Shown piece by piece: positions 35,745 to 47,269 of a DNA stretch of 64,000 nucleotides. Positions within the stretch are counted from its first letter, which is position 1; each line of letters opens with the position of its first letter. The position numbers were made by a program, and so were the translations under genes. Below the pieces are notes generated by a model. The model had not been told where the DNA came from. It made no database searches and saw only the letters and a program-made list of their open reading frames with translations. Source of the DNA: Atriophallophorus winterbourni (taxonomy: Eukaryota; Platyhelminthes; Trematoda; Plagiorchiida; Microphallidae); NCBI GenBank assembly GCA_013407085.1, contig JACCGJ010000676.1:20458-84457 (forward strand), read 5' to 3'.

Positions 35745-37245
35745 TAAAGTTAAATTCGGATTAGCTTTCATATAATCGCTAAGTTTCTATTGGAATATAG
35801 ATTAACTGTTTGAGCTTACCAAATCGGCAGGTAGAGAATTCAAAACAAAGCTATCACGCACAAAATAAAAATACCTACGGTAATTCCGTTTGAAATATGG
35901 TATTTTCAACTTCCAACCATGGACACGGCTGTTGCTGGAATTGCGAAGGTGGAATAATAAGTGCGGGTTGTAGGAGACGGTAGTGAATATTTTGTATGCG
36001 AAAATGAGATCACCTCGCATTCTCCTATGTGCAAGTGTTCTCATCTCAAGTTTTCTGAATAGCCCGGCGAATGGCATATTTTCGAGTCCAATGACGAGCT
36101 TAGAAGCCCTCTGATATATGCAACCCAGAAGTAAGATGTCTTTATGAAGATATTGCGTCCAAGCTTGTGCGTTATAGTCTAGAAGCAGGTGTATTTATTT
36201 GTTCATCATGACAGGAAAACACCTCGGGGGAAACGTGCCAATATCCGCCCGAACATGCCGAGCAGCCGAGACGCACTTTTGTAGACGGCTTCGCATTGTA
36301 GACCATTTTCAAATTTCCGCAAATACAGACACCAAGGTCCTTTTCTTCTTCGGTGTAGTCCAGGATTTTGTCGCCGCGTTGGTTTTGATAGGAACAGCCA
36401 AGGTCACGACCGATCTGCATAATATTAGAATTTTGCATATTCAATGGCAGTTTCTTTTCTGATGACTAGTTGTATAAAGCATTCAAATGGTTTTGCAGCA
36501 AAATGCAATCAGCAGCATTGCTGATTCTCCATAATACTTCTATATCGTCAGCAAACAAAACAATCTTGCTGTCATTTGGTATTGGTATATTGCTCATATT
36601 GGCTAGGAACAGTATAGGTCCATGAACACTGCTAGTGACAATGATTTTATTCCATAATAGGCCGTCCACACGAACTGTGATGTGTCTGTTGCTGAGGTAA
36701 TCACTTATAAATTCATGAAGTCTTCCACCAATACCGTTTCTTTAATTTTTTCAAGAATAAATTATGATCAACTCTGTCGAAATTCTTTAAAAATGTCCAC
36801 GGAGCACGAACGAATACAACCCCCACATCTACAACTCTCGTCCAATCGTCTGAGCGTGTCGGCAAATTTGTTAGACAGAGCGATTTCTCCGAAATCCGTG
36901 TTGGGCAACTGCCAAAAGTTGGTTCGTTTCCAGATGTCACACAATTTCTGCGGTTATTATTCTCTCAAAAACTTTTGATACCGAAGACAGCAATGTCACC
37001 ATCCTGTAATTTTCAACTTCAGAACGGCAACCACCTTTGTAAATGGGTATAATTTGTCCCAGTTTCCAGTCATTTGGCACTACGACAGCTTGGAGCAAAT
37101 TATTAAACAACAGAGGTTCAGATAGCTGCGCATGACAGGTTTTGAGCAGCTTTGGAGTTATCTCATCTGGTCCTGGAGATTTCTTTACGTTTAATTTTAG
37201 TAAGTGCTGTGCTACCACCATCGGAGCAATCAATACTTCATTCAA
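35745..37245 (-). pseudogene. CR1-like LINE family B, RT and C-terminus
   Basis: The minus strand reads LNVKKSPGPDEITPKLLKT, VVVPNDWKLGQIIPIYKGGC and VENYRMVTLLSSVSKVFERI (36940-37200), then further RT blocks, then SKIVLFADDIEVLWRISNAA (36510-36570) with the FADD box kept. YTEEEKDLGVCICGNLKMVY and a C-terminal RMRGDLIFAYKIFT and RRYFYFVRDSFVLNSLPADL follow to 35820. These blocks match the intact LINE at 42449-44539 in order but at clearly lower similarity, so this is a different family. At least four frame breaks are present. Confidence 0.85.
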
Positions 37246-37424
37246 GGTCGGTCGGCCGAATTAAATAATTGGTTCCTGATCAGGCTCCGTGGATTTCGGC
37301 GCAAAAACCTCGGCTAAAGGTATGCTAACAGGTCAGCGGTCTGATTAATGGATTCAATGAAGCCAGACGAAGTTTTTAGGGCAAAGACTCCTGGCTTAAT
37401 ATTTGTTCTATCGATTACGAGTAT

Positions 37425-38450
37425 ATATGAGAGCTTCAGATTTTGGAGCATCTGAGAAATCAATTGCGATTAAAAAGCTTGTTTATAATCGTGAATTAAG
37501 CTGATAACTTTGTTTCGCAGTCATGTAAATTGTGCCCAAGTAGCAGCTGTGTTTGTAGCCTTGTGAAACTCCAATGCTATTGGCCTTTGTTTCAGCCACT
37601 TTTAGTCCTGCTTCGTAGTATAAATTTATTACGTTAAGAAGTTTTCTTCAAAACAAACATTGACTTACAATATAGATTTCAGGTGCTGTAAGAGAGAGCG
37701 CCAACGACTATATGGATCGGAGTAATCCAGTTGTGCGAAAGTAGTGCTTTGTAACTTGGCACACAGAGCACGGTTGTTCACCCTCCTGACGCATTTCGTT
37801 CCGTCACTGTTGCGCCTGTCGCTACAAACGTACTCGGATTCTATGACAACGTGATCGTTTCGTCCAATTGACGGTTTATAAACAATATTCTCTACAGCTG
37901 TGGGTTCTGATGTAAGTATTAGGTCCAAAGTAGACGGCCGGTCTGATTCCCTCATACGAGTAAATCCAATAATGTGATTATAAAGGGGCGCGTTATCCCA
38001 GACGGCTCGAAGTTCATATTCAAGTGTCTCTGATGGATGATAATCCCGGCTATAGAGCTGGGGGAATTTAAAATCCCTCATCATCAATATTAGCGCAAAG
38101 CATTGAACGTTTTATTGTTTAGGTCGATAGTTGCTGTTGAGAAACGATAGTTCACTACAATAATGCATTGGTCTCCTGAAGTGAGAGTCAGAGAGCACCA
38201 ACGTGTCTCAGTTATATCAAAGGTTGGGTCATCCATAGCTCTACAGAAAACGATTGCTTGAATTAGAGTGCTGCTCCTCCGCCATCACCTAAACGGTCAC
38301 GCCGGAATAGAGACATGCTGGGCAAAGAGAGTTCATTTTCAGACGATGAAGCATGAAACCACGTTTCTGTTATTGCAATTGTATGGAGCCGTTTCATTAC
38401 AAATCTCAGACAATTCGATTTATTTGTTGGTAAAGCTGGTTGCGTTTGTA
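37425..38450 (-). pseudogene. CR1-like LINE family B, endonuclease
   Basis: Upstream part of the same minus-strand element. The EN starts with HTIAITETWFHASSSENE (about 38395) and continues through GDGGGAALIQAIVFCRA and RWCSLTLTSGDQCIIVVNYR. It then reads an ORF (37665-38087) with MRDFKFPQLYSRDY, STLDLILTSEPTAVENIVYK and PSIGRNDHVVIESEY. The catalytic SDH is changed to NDH. EN and RT together make this the most complete, though broken, family-B copy here. Confidence 0.85.
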
Positions 38451-38459
38451 TAGATGCAC

Positions 38460-38915
38460 TTAATCGTATTTTTCGTGAGTAATGACGGGGTGTAAACTGA
38501 AGTTATTGGTCCGACTTCTCTGGTGTATGATAAGGCGTTAAACAGTGTGACACCAAATCCCTTCGAATAGTCAGTGACTCGGATCATAAAGCGTGTGAGC
38601 TTTTCTAGTCACCAACCGCTTGAATCGACAATTTGGTTGCTGTATGAATTGCTTGGTCCGGAAAAGTAAGTTTTGTTTTTAGTATTTGTACCGCTGAAGC
38701 CGAATGATTTATTTGAATTCTTATCCCATGCATTTTCAAACGAGTACATTACACTCGATTTACCACCAGTCTACTGAACCAACGATGAAATCAACAAAAA
38801 AGACGCAAAATGTATTCTAGTAGAAACATCTCAATTCTCACCCAGAAATTAATCATCATGAAAAGTATACTTTACCATAGGTATCGCCTTAAATCTAAAA
38901 TGATTAGTGGCCAGA
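38460..38915. other. no recognisable feature
   Basis: AT-rich sequence between the family-B LINE and the RTE derivative. No coding or repeat signal. Confidence 0.3.
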
Positions 38916-38930
38916 TGAGTGTCTAATATA

Positions 38931-39294
38931 TTCATTCATTCAGTCAGTCCTCTGTGTGCCGGGTGGCACATGAGGCGAAGACAACTTCGCGCCAGTGGTT
39001 CCGGTCTGTCGCTGCTTCCGTTGCCGTTTGCACCGTGAATCCTTGTGCATGTAGTTCGCGTTCCAACGTTCTGCGCCAAGTTTCCTTGGGTCGTCCCCTT
39101 TTTCGTTTACCTTGCGAATGCTAGTGCATGGTTACCTCCGTATGCGAACTGGGATCCATCCTGCAGACATGACCGAACCACGGATCTGTTGTCATCGTTT
39201 CCGTAGCAATTTAGGTTTCACGGGATAGGGTTGCTAGCCCTAAGCCCAACCCTCTTCCTTTCTCAGACGGGCTTGGGACCGTCCTTGGCGGAGT
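38931..39294 (-). mobile_element. short non-autonomous RTE derivative with target duplication
   Basis: A 364-bp insert is bounded by perfect 15-bp duplications TGAGTGTCTAATATA at 38916-38930 and 39295-39309. On the minus strand it ends in a (TGAA)n-type tail (GAATGAATGAATGA), as RTE elements do. It encodes only the RT C-terminal tail: WFGHVCRMDPSSHTEVTMH, then one TAG, then KRKRGRPKETWRRTLERELH and NHWREVVFASCATRHTED-stop. About 100 bp of G+C-rich leader (starting ACTCCGCCAAGGACGGTCCC) precede it. The leader joined to the 3' coding end suggests a SINE-like deletion derivative rather than simple 5' truncation. Confidence 0.85.
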
Positions 39295-39364
39295 TGAGTG
39301 TCTAATATAGCATGCACGACAATTGATCGACAAGAGAGATTGAATGCGTAATGTCTCTTACAGA

Positions 39365-39640
39365 CTGCACACCGCCAGAAACCGGTTGTGATGTGTAAGT
39401 GTGGCGTGTGTGTACGGCACAATTTATCGGTCGAATATAAGCGCCTTGCCCGCACGGTCAGGAATCCGTTTGCGTTTATGTATTTGAACACCGTGGTTCT
39501 TAGTAGAAACCCTAATCAACAGTGTAAATTAGTTTACCACTTTACCACTCCTTCGAGTCTTACTGAACTTGATCTTACTATCTCCAAATGATGACGGCAA
39601 ACATCTAGAAACCGGGTGTGGTGTGTAAGGGATGGGGATG
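39365..39640 (+). repeat. two degenerate hammerhead-type repeats
   Basis: GAAACCGGTTGTGATGTGTAAG (in part) at about 39382 and GAAACCGGGTGTGGTGTG at about 39609 are the 3' halves of the Penelope-type hammerhead repeat. At the second, ATGATGA then CGGC-AAACA-TCTA precede GAAA, in the place of CTGATGA and stem II. Spacing is about 227 bp, close to the spacing of the tandem pair at 61.0-61.3 kb. Confidence 0.5.
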
Positions 39641-39649
39641 TGAGCACCC

Positions 39650-41270
39650 GAATAAATTAGGAATCAAACGCAGTTACATTATCAGAACGATACAATGCAC
39701 TGCTGATTCGCCACATTTCATTTCAATCAGCATTGGAGAATTTTATTTTGCGTATGCTAACCTCTCATTAAATGTAAATGTAGGTTTATTGCCTGATAGC
39801 GTAGGACACGTTTGTAACAGCAAATCGTTTGCACAATTATTGATTGTTTGGACTATTTCAACATGATTGATATGGAAATATTTAATCGCTTGAGGCCATG
39901 ATTAATAAGTTTTTTGCATGTCATATCAACAACATTTTTAAACCTGGTGATTGATTACTGACAAATTTTCGATGAAAAATTGCTGTAGGATTCAATTTAC
40001 AAAACATGAATAAACAATGCGGACCATTTTGCTTGAACCGATGTTTGCATCATCATCTGTAGCAAAAATTCAAAATTCAATTTTAATACAAGAATAAAAA
40101 TAAAAAATAATTAATAGAGACCATTTAAAATTTAGCAATGATAATTGGTTGGCATTTATAAAAATAAAGACTAAATCAATTAAATTTATTCAACGCCCAA
40201 CCGTTCATTAGTAAAAACACAAACAGCCGTTTACGATGAAGCTGAAATGCTGGACAGGAAATGACTAAAAGTAACAAACGAGAATTGTTTAATATTTGCC
40301 ATGCCCGAGATTTAGTATGCAGTGTTGCTAGCGTCTGATCCGATCAAAAGATCATGCATAACTCGCAGATATCTGAGGATTATAAAATCAGTTGTTAGTT
40401 TATAACTTTATTCATATTCATATGCATAGATTATATGCAGGTGAAAAGCTATGCTTTGCAAAACTCACAAAAATGTACATCGGGTCGGATGGTAAAAAAT
40501 ATCAAACTTTCATTCAGATGGGTGGAATATGCTTTCAGAATTTTTTCTCAGCCACCAAAACGCTCAAATTTATGCATCCGGTGGATAATGGTAAAATTTT
40601 GGTAATTGCGTAACGAGAAATAGCAAGAGATACACTCTTGTACATAATAGGACGCGTTTATCATCGGGAGATTTAAAACTGTATGTCTTGGACATAAGTA
40701 TCCATGAAATATAGAAAATTTGCTCGGTTGAATTACGTATATGAAATTTTTATTTGTAAGCGAGCAAGTTGTAAGTTTGGTCAAATTATAGGAAACGAAA
40801 AACAAATAACTATCCGCAGTATTCGTGTTTAACTATGTTTGACAAGATCTGAGCCATGCAAAAGTATTGTCATTATACGCAGAATAATAGTTCAAGAAAC
40901 TCAGCATGATTGATTGATCATTCCGTGCGTCATATACTCATAATGAACAATTAATATTGGACAATATCACGTGTCCTACAAAATGGGATAGAAATTCCGG
41001 CCATACAAGACCAACCCTGTACTTTGCGTTACTTCAAAATCTCCCTCAGACGACTAGCAACTTCATTACGAAAATTGACATGATTTAACACTTTTCGGAC
41101 ATTTTAAACGAACCAAGATTAATAAATCTCCGATATTGTTCGACAAACAAGCGGGGCTCCAAATGATTGAAGCAGATCTTTGACTTTTTCACAGCGTAAA
41201 AAACGCTTTCCAATCTTCTACATTCGCAGTCCTATATCAGTTCTATTAGAAAATTAGAAAACTAACATAC
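39650..41270. other. AT-rich intergenic sequence apart from 40404-40507
   Basis: No coding sequence with domain support. The acceptor-like CTAACATACACAG at the end (about 41262-41274) precedes the ORF at 41278 by 3 bp. Confidence 0.3.
40404..40507 (-). repeat. CR1-like LINE 3'UTR end, inverted relative to 48340-48446
   Basis: About 100 bp match the 3' untranslated end of the LINE fragment at 47946-48446 in reverse complement. Shared blocks are TTTGATATTTTTTACCAT, CCCGATGTACATTTTTGTG and CATATAATCTATG. Only the 3' end is left, a typical severely 5'-truncated insertion. Confidence 0.8.
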
Positions 41271-41277
41271 ACAGGAT

Positions 41278-41511
41278 ATGCTATCTATCATCATTAAATC
41301 TGCGTTATTTGCTGCACTCGTTCTCTTAGAATTCGAGTTTTCGAATTCTGCTTCATGCATGTTTGCAACCTGTGCTCTGCTCAATACGCGAGTTCGCTAT
41401 CAACGAGTAGTGTTACCTATATCAACCAAGTATATCGTTCAAACAGGCAGTCATAAAAGTGGTACCACCTTGCTCCGTACAGCTACTGAACTCTTTGCGC
41501 AAATGCGATAA
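41278..41511 (+). CDS. candidate small secreted peptide, 77 aa
   Basis: An uninterrupted ORF from ATG to TAA. Residues 1-26 form a good signal peptide: MLSIIIK, a hydrophobic core SALFAALVLLEFEF, and a polar end SNSAS. The predicted mature part starts at once with two cysteines, CMFATCALLN (C27 and C32), then a basic segment RVRYQR. The CxxATCA spacing is that of the N-terminal disulfide ring of calcitonin/CGRP/amylin-type peptides, but the C-terminal amidation signal (Gly before basic residues) of that family is missing. The match may be chance. An acceptor-like CAG lies just upstream and a possible donor (CCAA-GTATAT, phase 2) lies at about 41425, so this may be one exon of a longer gene. 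Not recognised as a known protein. Confidence 0.4.
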   Translation: MLSIIIKSALFAALVLLEFEFSNSASCMFATCALLNTRVRYQRVVLPISTKYIVQTGSHKSGTTLLRTATELFAQMR

Positions 41512-41514
41512 TAA

Positions 41515-42440
41515 CAAATTTTACAAGCAGCATTCAATCGTCAAATATAATGCAAAATGTTGTATTGGCTCGGGTTCTCAATAATGGAGGGAAAGGGGGT
41601 TATTACAAAATCCGGAAACATGTGGCTGTAATCAGAACTGGGCTAAAACCTTAGATTTCCTAGAAAGGACTACTCATGCATTTTAAACAATCTCATTCGC
41701 TAAAGGGAGAACGTGATAAAGTACGGAAAATGCTACTTATTTTATCACCGCGCATTTGATCGAGAACGTTCAGATAGCTTCCGATAATTGACTGCTATTT
41801 GAAGAATTTAGCACTCAGAAACTTTTCATGTTGCGCGAGATTTACCGGTAAGGAGCAGTTTCAAAATCAACATTTTCGTTCCATTCTCTACTGCCTGATG
41901 GAGAGAAATTTGCAGTGTGGTAATTAAGAGTCAAATCACTTGACAGATTTCCAGACGTTGCTTACAAGGATTTGTTCTCTATTTGTATTGACGATGGGGA
42001 TGTCATGCTTCAAACTGTCGATACATCGAAATTGGCATGAAACAATATATTGGAAACTTAGTGATTTAATTCAAAACCATGACTTCCAATCTATTTATAT
42101 GGTAATTGGTCGCCGTAGCGAACGTTAACCAAAATTGGTTGATTTCAAGCTATGTGTTTATTCTCAGGTACGATTCTCGTAAATGAAAAGATCACATTGC
42201 GGAATTCGTCTAACTCTGCATCGTTCAACGGTAGTCGGAGTGAAGTTATCATTCAAAAGAGTCCAAACCACAATATTGCATCATCACGCTGGAAATACAT
42301 GTCAGCTTTTTCTGTAACTTCAGCGATCAAAGTGAAACTATTTACTCGTGATGATAAGATAGTTGATAGCGATCAAGAAGCACGTGTTGAAGACTAATCG
42401 AGTCCAGGACAAAACATATGTAGACAATAAATTAAAGCTT
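41515..42440. other. no recognisable feature
   Basis: The sequence upstream of the LINE ORF is full of stops. A degraded endonuclease was looked for and not found, so the LINE is probably 5' truncated near 42440. Confidence 0.35.
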
Positions 42441-42448
42441 GACAAAGC

Positions 42449-44539
42449 TTGAATTTTGACCTCGATAACAAAACGTTGAGTGATGCTCTGAAAAATACGT
42501 TTAACTGCCAACCGGAAACCAGCAACGTACATGACTTTTGGATATGGCTAATATCTAATCTCAAAAGTTCAATCGAAGTGAGCTCCAAATTTGTCCTCAG
42601 GAACTCAAGAAAAAACTTTGAATTTAAATTAAGAAGCCGAACTCGTAAGTGGTTAACGGTACGAAACATTGCTTGGCGACACCATCGGCAAAACCCATCA
42701 TCCGAGACCTGGGAAACATTCCGTTTACTGCGGAACAAAGTAAACAAATTTGTCATCCAAGACAAGTTGTGCTTCCAAGAAGTGATATCAAGCATGATGG
42801 AGCGAAACCCCAAAATACTATATCGTATGGTTAACGATCAAGCTAAGGTGAAACCTGGAGTAGCGTCCGTGAACACATCAGCTGGACCAACAACAACTGC
42901 AGCAGAAACTGCTGATGCTTTAGCCACGTTTTATTCATCGGTATTCAACCCGATACAACATGCAATAAACAGCCCAAATCCAACACTTTCAAACACGGTT
43001 GCCCTAAGTGAAATAAGTGTCACTGAGAAACGCGTCCTCCAAGGTTTATTTAATCTTAAAACCGGAAAGTCTCCTGGGGCCGACGGAATAACCCCGAAAA
43101 TATTGAAGCAATTTGCGAGTTTGGTGTACAAACCACTCACTTATCTGTTCGAGCAAACACTGGCAAGTGGAGTGATTCCTACAGATTGGAAACGAGGAAT
43201 AATTTCTCCAATTTACAAAGGTGGAAATCGCTCCGATGTTTCCAACTACCGACCCGTTACTCTGTTACCAGTGATTTCAAAATTACTTGAGCGACTCATT
43301 GTTGACGATCTAATGAAACACTTCGAGAATAATCAGTTGCTTTCGAGGAACCAGCATGGATTCAGACGAAATTATTCCTGTTTGTCTAATTTACTGGTAA
43401 CGCTAGATGATTGGACTAAATCGGTAGATAAAGGACAAGCAATACACGCGTGCTACTTGGATATTTCAAAAGCATTCGATCGTGTTGACCATTCCCTACT
43501 ACTGCAGAAGCTTGAAAGGCTTGGTATCACTGGAAAGTTGCTGAATTGGCTAAATGACTACCTAACAAATCGCACTAACCAGGTACGTGTTGATGGTGCA
43601 TTATCCAAACCAATTGCAGCAACTAGCGGAGTTCCCCAAGGCTCAGTCCTTGGTCCGATCCTCTTTCTGGTTTATGTCAATGAAATACCGGAAATTGTTC
43701 GATGTAACATTTCGTTATTTGCGGACGACATAAAGATTTGGCGCAGCATTCGTAGTCCGGAAGACTGTCTGCTATTACAAAAGGATCTTGATACGCTTCA
43801 CAGCTGGTCGTTGGAGAACAAACTGCCGTTTAACTTCAACAAATGCAGGATCATGAATGTGGGGAATCGAGTAGAGTTCACATATCACATAGGTTCGCAT
43901 GTCCTTGAAAATTGCAGTGAAGAAAAAGATTTGGGTGTCTGGATATGCTCCAGTTTAAAAACATCACTTCAAACTAACAGTGCCTTTAAAAAAGCAACAC
44001 GTGTTCTAAATCTACTCAAACGTGTATTTGGGAAATTTTCGCCCAAGATATTCCCAAGGATCATGAATACATACTTGAGACCAGTCATGGAATACGGTGT
44101 GCAGTCATGGTCTCCGTGGCTCAAGAGGGATGTGGAACTTATGCAGCGAATCTATCACCGCTCAACGAAACTAGTTCTCAGCATCCGAAACAAACCATAT
44201 AAAGAAAGGATAGCTCAACTGAATCTGTTCGATTTTCCCTATCGACGAATCAGAGGAGACCTTATCTTACTTTACAAAACATTCCATACCCCGAACCATC
44301 CCTTACAGGATTTATTCACGCGAAGGGATACGAGGAATTATCGGACCCATGAATATGTGCTGGTCGTACCCCATTCCCGCCTGAACTGTAGAAGGTATTT
44401 TTACTCTGTCCGTGTCTGTTTTACTTGGAACAGTTTACCTTCAACCGTTGCTCACGCCACTAACTTGCATGACTTTAAAACGAAATTAGACGAATTTTTA
44501 TTGCATTATTCGTTTCCAGAACACTTACATACTGTTTAA
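42449..44539 (+). CDS. CR1-like LINE reverse transcriptase, 696 codons, 5' truncated
   Basis: The only long intact frame in the window. RT landmarks by residue: GKSPGADGITPKIL (206-219), NYRPVTLLPVISKLLER (266-282), QHGFRRNYSC (302-311), CYLDISKAFDRVDH (335-348, first catalytic Asp), SGVPQGSVLGP (393-403) and SLFADDIKIW (422-431, catalytic Asp pair). The C-terminal domain ends with RLNCRRYFYSVRVC and FTWNSLP. All catalytic residues are present and there is no internal stop. The frame opens from a TGA at 42440 with no ATG and no EN domain, so the copy lacks its 5' half and cannot transpose alone. The 3' UTR ends in a decamer repeat tail. Small divergence and an open frame imply a fairly young insertion. 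Confidence 0.93.
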   Translation: MNFDLDNKTLSDALKNTFNCQPETSNVHDFWIWLISNLKSSIEVSSKFVLRNSRKNFEFKLRSRTRKWLTVRNIAWRHHRQNPSSETWETFRLLRNKVNKFVIQDKLCFQEVISSMMERNPKILYRMVNDQAKVKPGVASVNTSAGPTTTAAETADALATFYSSVFNPIQHAINSPNPTLSNTVALSEISVTEKRVLQGLFNLKTGKSPGADGITPKILKQFASLVYKPLTYLFEQTLASGVIPTDWKRGIISPIYKGGNRSDVSNYRPVTLLPVISKLLERLIVDDLMKHFENNQLLSRNQHGFRRNYSCLSNLLVTLDDWTKSVDKGQAIHACYLDISKAFDRVDHSLLLQKLERLGITGKLLNWLNDYLTNRTNQVRVDGALSKPIAATSGVPQGSVLGPILFLVYVNEIPEIVRCNISLFADDIKIWRSIRSPEDCLLLQKDLDTLHSWSLENKLPFNFNKCRIMNVGNRVEFTYHIGSHVLENCSEEKDLGVWICSSLKTSLQTNSAFKKATRVLNLLKRVFGKFSPKIFPRIMNTYLRPVMEYGVQSWSPWLKRDVELMQRIYHRSTKLVLSIRNKPYKERIAQLNLFDFPYRRIRGDLILLYKTFHTPNHPLQDLFTRRDTRNYRTHEYVLVVPHSRLNCRRYFYSVRVCFTWNSLPSTVAHATNLHDFKTKLDEFLLHYSFPEHLHTV

Positions 44540-44630
44540 TCTATGTTCTTATATTGTTTATACACTTAAATTTCAATTTTTACCATCCTATGGTTGTTGC
44601 TAAGCTTGTTGCTTTTTAGACCATTAAAAA

Positions 44631-44658
44631 CCTTGAATTACCTTGAATTACCTTGAAT
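44631..44658 (+). repeat. LINE 3' tail, (CCTTGAATTA)3
   Basis: Three decamer repeats, the last partial, end the LINE about 90 bp after its stop codon. CR1-group elements end in short tandem repeats rather than poly(A), which supports the class assignment. Confidence 0.85.
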
Positions 44659-44659
44659 G

Positions 44660-47080
44660 CATCGAAAGTCAAGAAAGAAATACAGTTTTTGCTACGACTC
44701 AACCGGTTAGTACATCATCAGTGCATTTAAGCCTATACGGGAGTGTTAAAAATCGAGATTAAAATAAGGGAGGATAAGGATTGAGTGTCGCTCATCGATT
44801 ATAATATCTTCTGAGCCCATTTGAATTTTGCTTAGTCAGAAATATAGCGTGCAAACTAGAATTATGCGGAACTAACCTTCCGGCTCGCCACTGCTATAGT
44901 TACGATATAAAAGCTCGTCAAGTTCGAATAATCTGCGGAATTGAATAAATACTTTAGGTAAAATAACATTATTTAGTTATACTTGGTTCGAATTTTCTGG
45001 TTTTTAATAGACGTTTAGAAATTTTAACAGTTCTGGTTGCAATCGGAGTAGCCTCAAAACGTTTCCACGGTTATGATGGATCAAACATTAATTTGGAGCG
45101 TTTGTTTACTTTTTTATTTAATGTTGGGTGTGCGGAAATTTTGTCATCCAATGCCAATTAAGCCACGGTTGAGTGAACCTGTCGATCGACCTTGTTTCAA
45201 GAGGGGCGCGACAGCCATCATTCTCGAACTAAAACGTTAACCACCGAACTCTAAAATATAACTCAATTTACTTTAAGTTTAGAGTATTTTTATTACATTT
45301 TCACTAAATAAATTCCTGTTTTCGGGTAGTATATCGCATTTTTTAAACGTTTCTCTGAAGGATCTGTTCTAGAGCAATTAAATCGAGTTTCTCTCTCAAA
45401 TAGACTTTAGCAAGACAAAACCTAATACCGAAATCACTCATTATGTTTCTGCTTCTTACGATGCGAAGTGTGTCTCCGAAATCGTATAACACCAACAGTA
45501 TCAACAACTTCTTTGTAATAATTCCTTCTTATAAGCTTCATCTGAAAACCAAATTCTTGTTGTTTCAAATGAACAAACACAAACCTCGCAATATGCCAAC
45601 GTTGATGGACCACAGTATTTTACATCAAATGGCCCACAATTGTGAGATATTTCGATAATTTATGCCAGCAAAATGTGATGGCTTTGAAGGTAAAATTTTT
45701 AATCTTTAAAAACAGTAATTGTTTGAATTCTGGGAACATCGCCTGAACTGTCACAAAGCGACAAGTGATGAAACAGAACAGATATTCAGCCAATAAAGTT
45801 AAACTTGAATGCTACTGTGTTCGTAACAATTGTAATCAGATAAATTTCGAATAAATGATTCATGGTTTATGGTAAAATAGCTGAGCAATATCGAATGATA
45901 TAGTGTGTGATATAGTTTATGACGAAAGCGCTGATCGTTTTTTGCTAACTGACACCAACACAGTGTTATTCTACAAAAGCTCGTATCTTATGTTTGAAAA
46001 TCATTTAACTCTATGAAGAATCAATTTCTTTCGATTAAGTGACCCGGAGAAAACAAAGACGGGTTGCGCGAAATTTCCGGAGGCGTTTTATGCGGAAATT
46101 TGGTATATGAAGCGCAAAATCGATAAAGCTTTTCGAGAGCCTTGAACCAAATCCAAATAGTTTAGATAAAACTTATATTCAAAGCGACTTTATCAAGGTC
46201 GTGTTTATCTGCCTAGTGATACTACAATTAGAGTAAATCTCATCATTCTACGCATTCATACAAGCTGATAGGCATATAAGTTTCATAAATCAATGTCAAG
46301 ATAGCAGTGGAGTCAATGACCAATTCTAGTGTATTTGACATAACTAAATGGCATATAGCCTGAGAAACTTCTCAGAATATCGACGGCGTATTTTTCCGAT
46401 AAGATAACAATTTCAAAAACGTTCAAAAGGTTATGATAAATAACAAGATAACCTTAGTTTAATGGGTCTATGCGTCTCAATAATTCGTCGAAAATATCGA
46501 CAAAATTTCGCAGTTGAATCTGTAAGAATATTCATCATGAGGCGTCTATAAGAATGAGCAATCTTTACGCGAATCCCGCCGATCATCTAAGGGTTCCCAT
46601 TCCGCAGTCAGTAGCAGAACTCACTTTCAATATAAAACCTAATTTTGTTTGGTTTGACATTTATTCTTACTCACAACATAGCATTGAGGTAGATACGTTT
46701 TGTGCTTATATACATAGTTTACCGCACACGCGGTATACTAAATAACGGAATCTCGAATTTATGTTCTCAATTGAGTAAGTGTTTCAAGATATAACCGTTA
46801 ATTAGTGTGCAAACATGATCCAGCTAACATAAGCAACAGTGACCGAGAGATAAAACTCTTTTTACCGAAATTTACTCCAGAAAAGGGATTTAACTGAATG
46901 AAATTTCCGTTAAGAATAATGAAACCCAATGAAAAATCTTCTTATTTGAATGCAAACTACAAATTATAAAAAGATCACGTTTTTCTCCTAATCGATATAT
47001 TTCTAAAACTTTTCTTGTATATTTTTTTCTAAATTGGAAAAATTAACGCAATCTACATATCAATAATTTTGTATTATCAG
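44660..47080. other. AT-rich sequence, no supported gene
   Basis: Two short plus-strand frames (45443-45658 and 46554-46745) lack domains, signal peptides and splice context. No repeats were recognised. Confidence 0.3.
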
Positions 47081-47267
47081 ACAGAATGTGATTAACACGA
47101 CGAATCGACCTCTCATCCGAAAACGTGTAGACAAATCCACATTGTCTGTTCTCACATCTTCACGTCAACTGCTGACAAACCTCACGCAATCTCGGTTAAA
47201 AGAAACTCTAAATCGTATCCCCACGACGTGTGGAATCGCCAAATATTTTTTTAAGCGAAAGGAATAA
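47081..47267 (+). CDS. candidate terminal exon, 61 codons
   Basis: An acceptor-like tract TTTTGTATTATCAG ends at 47080. One base later a 61-codon frame runs to TAA at 47265 in a stretch visibly richer in G+C than its flanks. It contains LIRKRVDKSTLSVLTSSRQ, LLTNLTQSRLKETLNRI and CGIAKYFFKRKE. Two KR dibasic sites bracket a segment of about 40 residues, as in peptide prohormones, but there is no Gly for amidation. It needs an upstream exon ending in phase 2. The possible donor at about 41425 is in that phase, but linking them is speculation. Not recognised. Confidence 0.3.
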
Positions 47268-47269
47268 TT

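Noticed and set aside
41930..42440. Endonuclease domain upstream of the 42.4-kb LINE ORF
   Set aside because: No EN motif was found in any frame, and a TGA precedes the ORF; the copy is more simply 5' truncated.
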